Shown piece by piece: positions 62,327-64,000 of a stretch of 64,000 nucleotides of DNA. This stretch comes from Phoenix dactylifera (taxonomy: Eukaryota; Streptophyta; Magnoliopsida; Arecales; Arecaceae), in the NCBI RefSeq assembly GCF_009389715.1, contig NC_052400.1, positions 2,418,001 to 2,482,000 on the forward strand, in the 5' to 3' direction. The translations under genes and the position numbers were made by a program. The notes below the pieces were generated by a model. It ran no database searches and was not told the origin of the DNA. It saw only the letters and a program-made list of their open reading frames with translations. Each line of letters begins with the position of its first letter. Within the stretch, counting starts at the first letter, position 1.

Positions 62327-64000
62327 GTAAGTAGAAGCTACGTGAACATTTCTTCCCATTTTAAAGATTGTTTAATACTTGATGTGTTTGTCACATTTTT
62401 GACATTAATTCTGAGAACATGCTTTCCAATTTGTAGCAGATGTTTGATGTCTGCAATTAAGATATTGTACAAAATCTTGAAGCAAATTTTGATGATTAGG
62501 ATGGTCTTTTACTTCTGTGATTGATTGAGATCTTTTGATGTGCCTTTCTGGTCATTCATTGCATTATTGTATGTCTCTTGCATGTTTGGTTCATTGAGAA
62601 GATTGAAGGTGTTTTTTAAGTTTAGAAAGGCTAGATAACCTGTCAAGGCTGCATGTTGAACCTTTATTTATGAAATCATTTATCATTTGCTTGTGTTAGG
62701 TTAAACTTATGTCACTTGAGTTGGGTTGTGCCTAAGTGAACCATGAACCTTTTATTGGGTCATGGGCCCCTCATAGATAAGTGCTCTGCTGTGCCTAGTG
62801 CTATCTTACATATACGTCCTGGTAAAGTAACATGGCCCTTTTTCGTCACATCATTTGTGGGGACCCCCATCTGATAATTGGGCTTCTGTTGCTCATATTT
62901 CTAAGAATTTTCACATGGATGTTGTATAATGTGACAAAAAGGTTGTTTTTACCTGCTAACTTTAGGCAGGTGTGGTTAATAGTAAGTTCTTTCTATTGTG
63001 GATTGTTGTTCATGTAAGCAAATCCATAGTGTTTTATTGCTTGGAAATCTTTGCACCTCCAGTTGTCATATTTTTTTCTGCCTGAAAAACAAAGCGAAAC
63101 CTTATCAATGAAAGGTGTGGCAATTGGATTGGTGGGGTGATCCATCCCACCTGATGTTGATGGTGTAGCACACCGGACTTCTTTAGTTAAATTCACCATG
63201 TAGTTTGAGTGTTTGTTGGGAGCATGCTAACTTTGATAGCTTTGAGTCTGAGTTTGAGCATACCACTAAGTGCAGGGGCAGAGCTAGGGTTTTCATCTAG
63301 GGTGGGCAACATCTCTATTTCATGTATGATTATCCTTTGGAAGGCAGTAAGATTCTTTAACCATTTCCGGTCGCATTTGTCAAGATAGAAGCCTCTTTTA
63401 TGATTTTTTTTTTGTGCAATACAATTAAAAAGAACATCTAAATCACCAATCTTATGGTGCCAAATAAAAGGAAACTGCCAATAGATAATGGAATAAGACA
63501 AAGAAGACTAGATCTCTTTCCTTTTCTTCTTTTGATAACCTGGAATACAAATATGTTTTAATACCAAAAGTTTAAGGTAATTCCATAATTGAGAAACTTA
63601 ATAAAAGTGATAGTGATTTAAATTGCAAAAGTACTTTATCTTTGTACATTATCCTCATTCCACAATCAAATGCCACCAGGACAGCTCATACAAAGATCTA
63701 GTTTTAGCACAATAATGAAATAAAAATTAACAAATAACAACTCACCCTCTCAAGTCTACTTGTGTGCTCCAAACATGTGCTAACTTTTCATTCTAGATTC
63801 CCAAGAGTAGGAAAAGAGAGGACGGTAGCACTGATCGCTTTTGGATCTCATGGGAAGGGAGAGATAGAGGATGCAGGCATGCATGGATTAGAGAGAGAGA
63901 GAGAGATTTTCTGAAGCATTAGTGGTGGGCCATGGATTTTCGTAACTCTCATGGACCCCTTATATCCAAAGACGCAGATAAATTACAATGTTTTTAAGTT
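62327..64000 (+). other. USP intron 13, continuing past the right edge
   Basis: It starts with a consensus donor (GGATTTACA|GTAAGT). I searched for the next expected USP exon and found none before 64,000. The stretch around 63275-63310 (GTGCAGGGGCAGAGCTAGGG…GGGTGGGCAAC) has the look of a transposon terminus common in plants. A short GA run lies near 63892. Confidence 0.6.

Noticed and set aside
63193..63501. 102-residue minus-strand open frame in the last USP intron
   Set aside because: Its tail (MLPTLDENPSSAPALSGML) reads through what looks like a common transposon terminus; no splice sites or family match.

Overview
This is a plant nuclear genome window. Its genes are split by spliceosomal introns, several of them multi-kilobase, and intact coding exons sit in AT-rich, transposon-laden DNA. 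Strongly GC-rich coding exons next to AT-rich introns (the last exon near 5.5-6.1 kb and the first exon near 17.3-18.2 kb), and the mix of CACTA, Tourist-like MITE, TRIM and RNase-H-bearing LINE remnants, suggest a monocot, perhaps a palm. The clade is an inference from style, not a proven assignment.

Layout. 1-2.3 kb: the edge of an unrecognised, frameshifted coding-like segment on the minus strand, a candidate first exon, and a dead LINE RNase H remnant. 2.3-5.5 kb: intergenic. 5.5-11.7 kb (5' leader to about 13.4 kb), minus strand: a complete four-exon DUF630/DUF632 (NRG2/REL2-type) gene. 13.4-16.6 kb: intergenic. 16.66-17.14 kb: a LINE insertion with a 17-bp target-site duplication, directly upstream of a plus-strand PLS-class PPR gene (17.2-19.2 kb) whose only intron appears to be of the rare GC-AG type. 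20.4-28.2 kb, minus strand: a four-exon F-box gene with a long leader intron. 28.5-30.5 kb: two neighbouring MITEs, the first holding a 137-bp minisatellite. 30.5-34.1 kb: repeat-rich intergenic DNA. 34.1-41.55 kb: a CACTA (En/Spm) element with CACTA termini, subterminal arrays of near-perfect palindromes, a Transposase_24-type gene, and captured host DNA including part of a receptor-like cytoplasmic kinase gene. 41.57-41.97 kb: a TRIM retrotransposon. 43.3-44.5 kb: an 80-bp promoter duplication around a foldback element. 44.67 kb to the right edge, plus strand: the first 13 coding exons of UDP-sugar pyrophosphorylase (USP); its last exons lie beyond 64,000.

The four host genes look like unrelated single-copy housekeeping or regulatory genes: a membrane-anchored regulator, an organellar RNA editing/processing factor, an SCF adaptor, and a sugar-nucleotide salvage enzyme. 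They do not form a cluster or pathway. The most unusual biology is in the mobile DNA, above all the CACTA element and the direct repeat that flanks its captured kinase fragment. I found no evidence for a wholly new system. Exon coordinates were read by hand from splice consensus and reading-frame continuity; junctions marked approximate may be off by a few bases.
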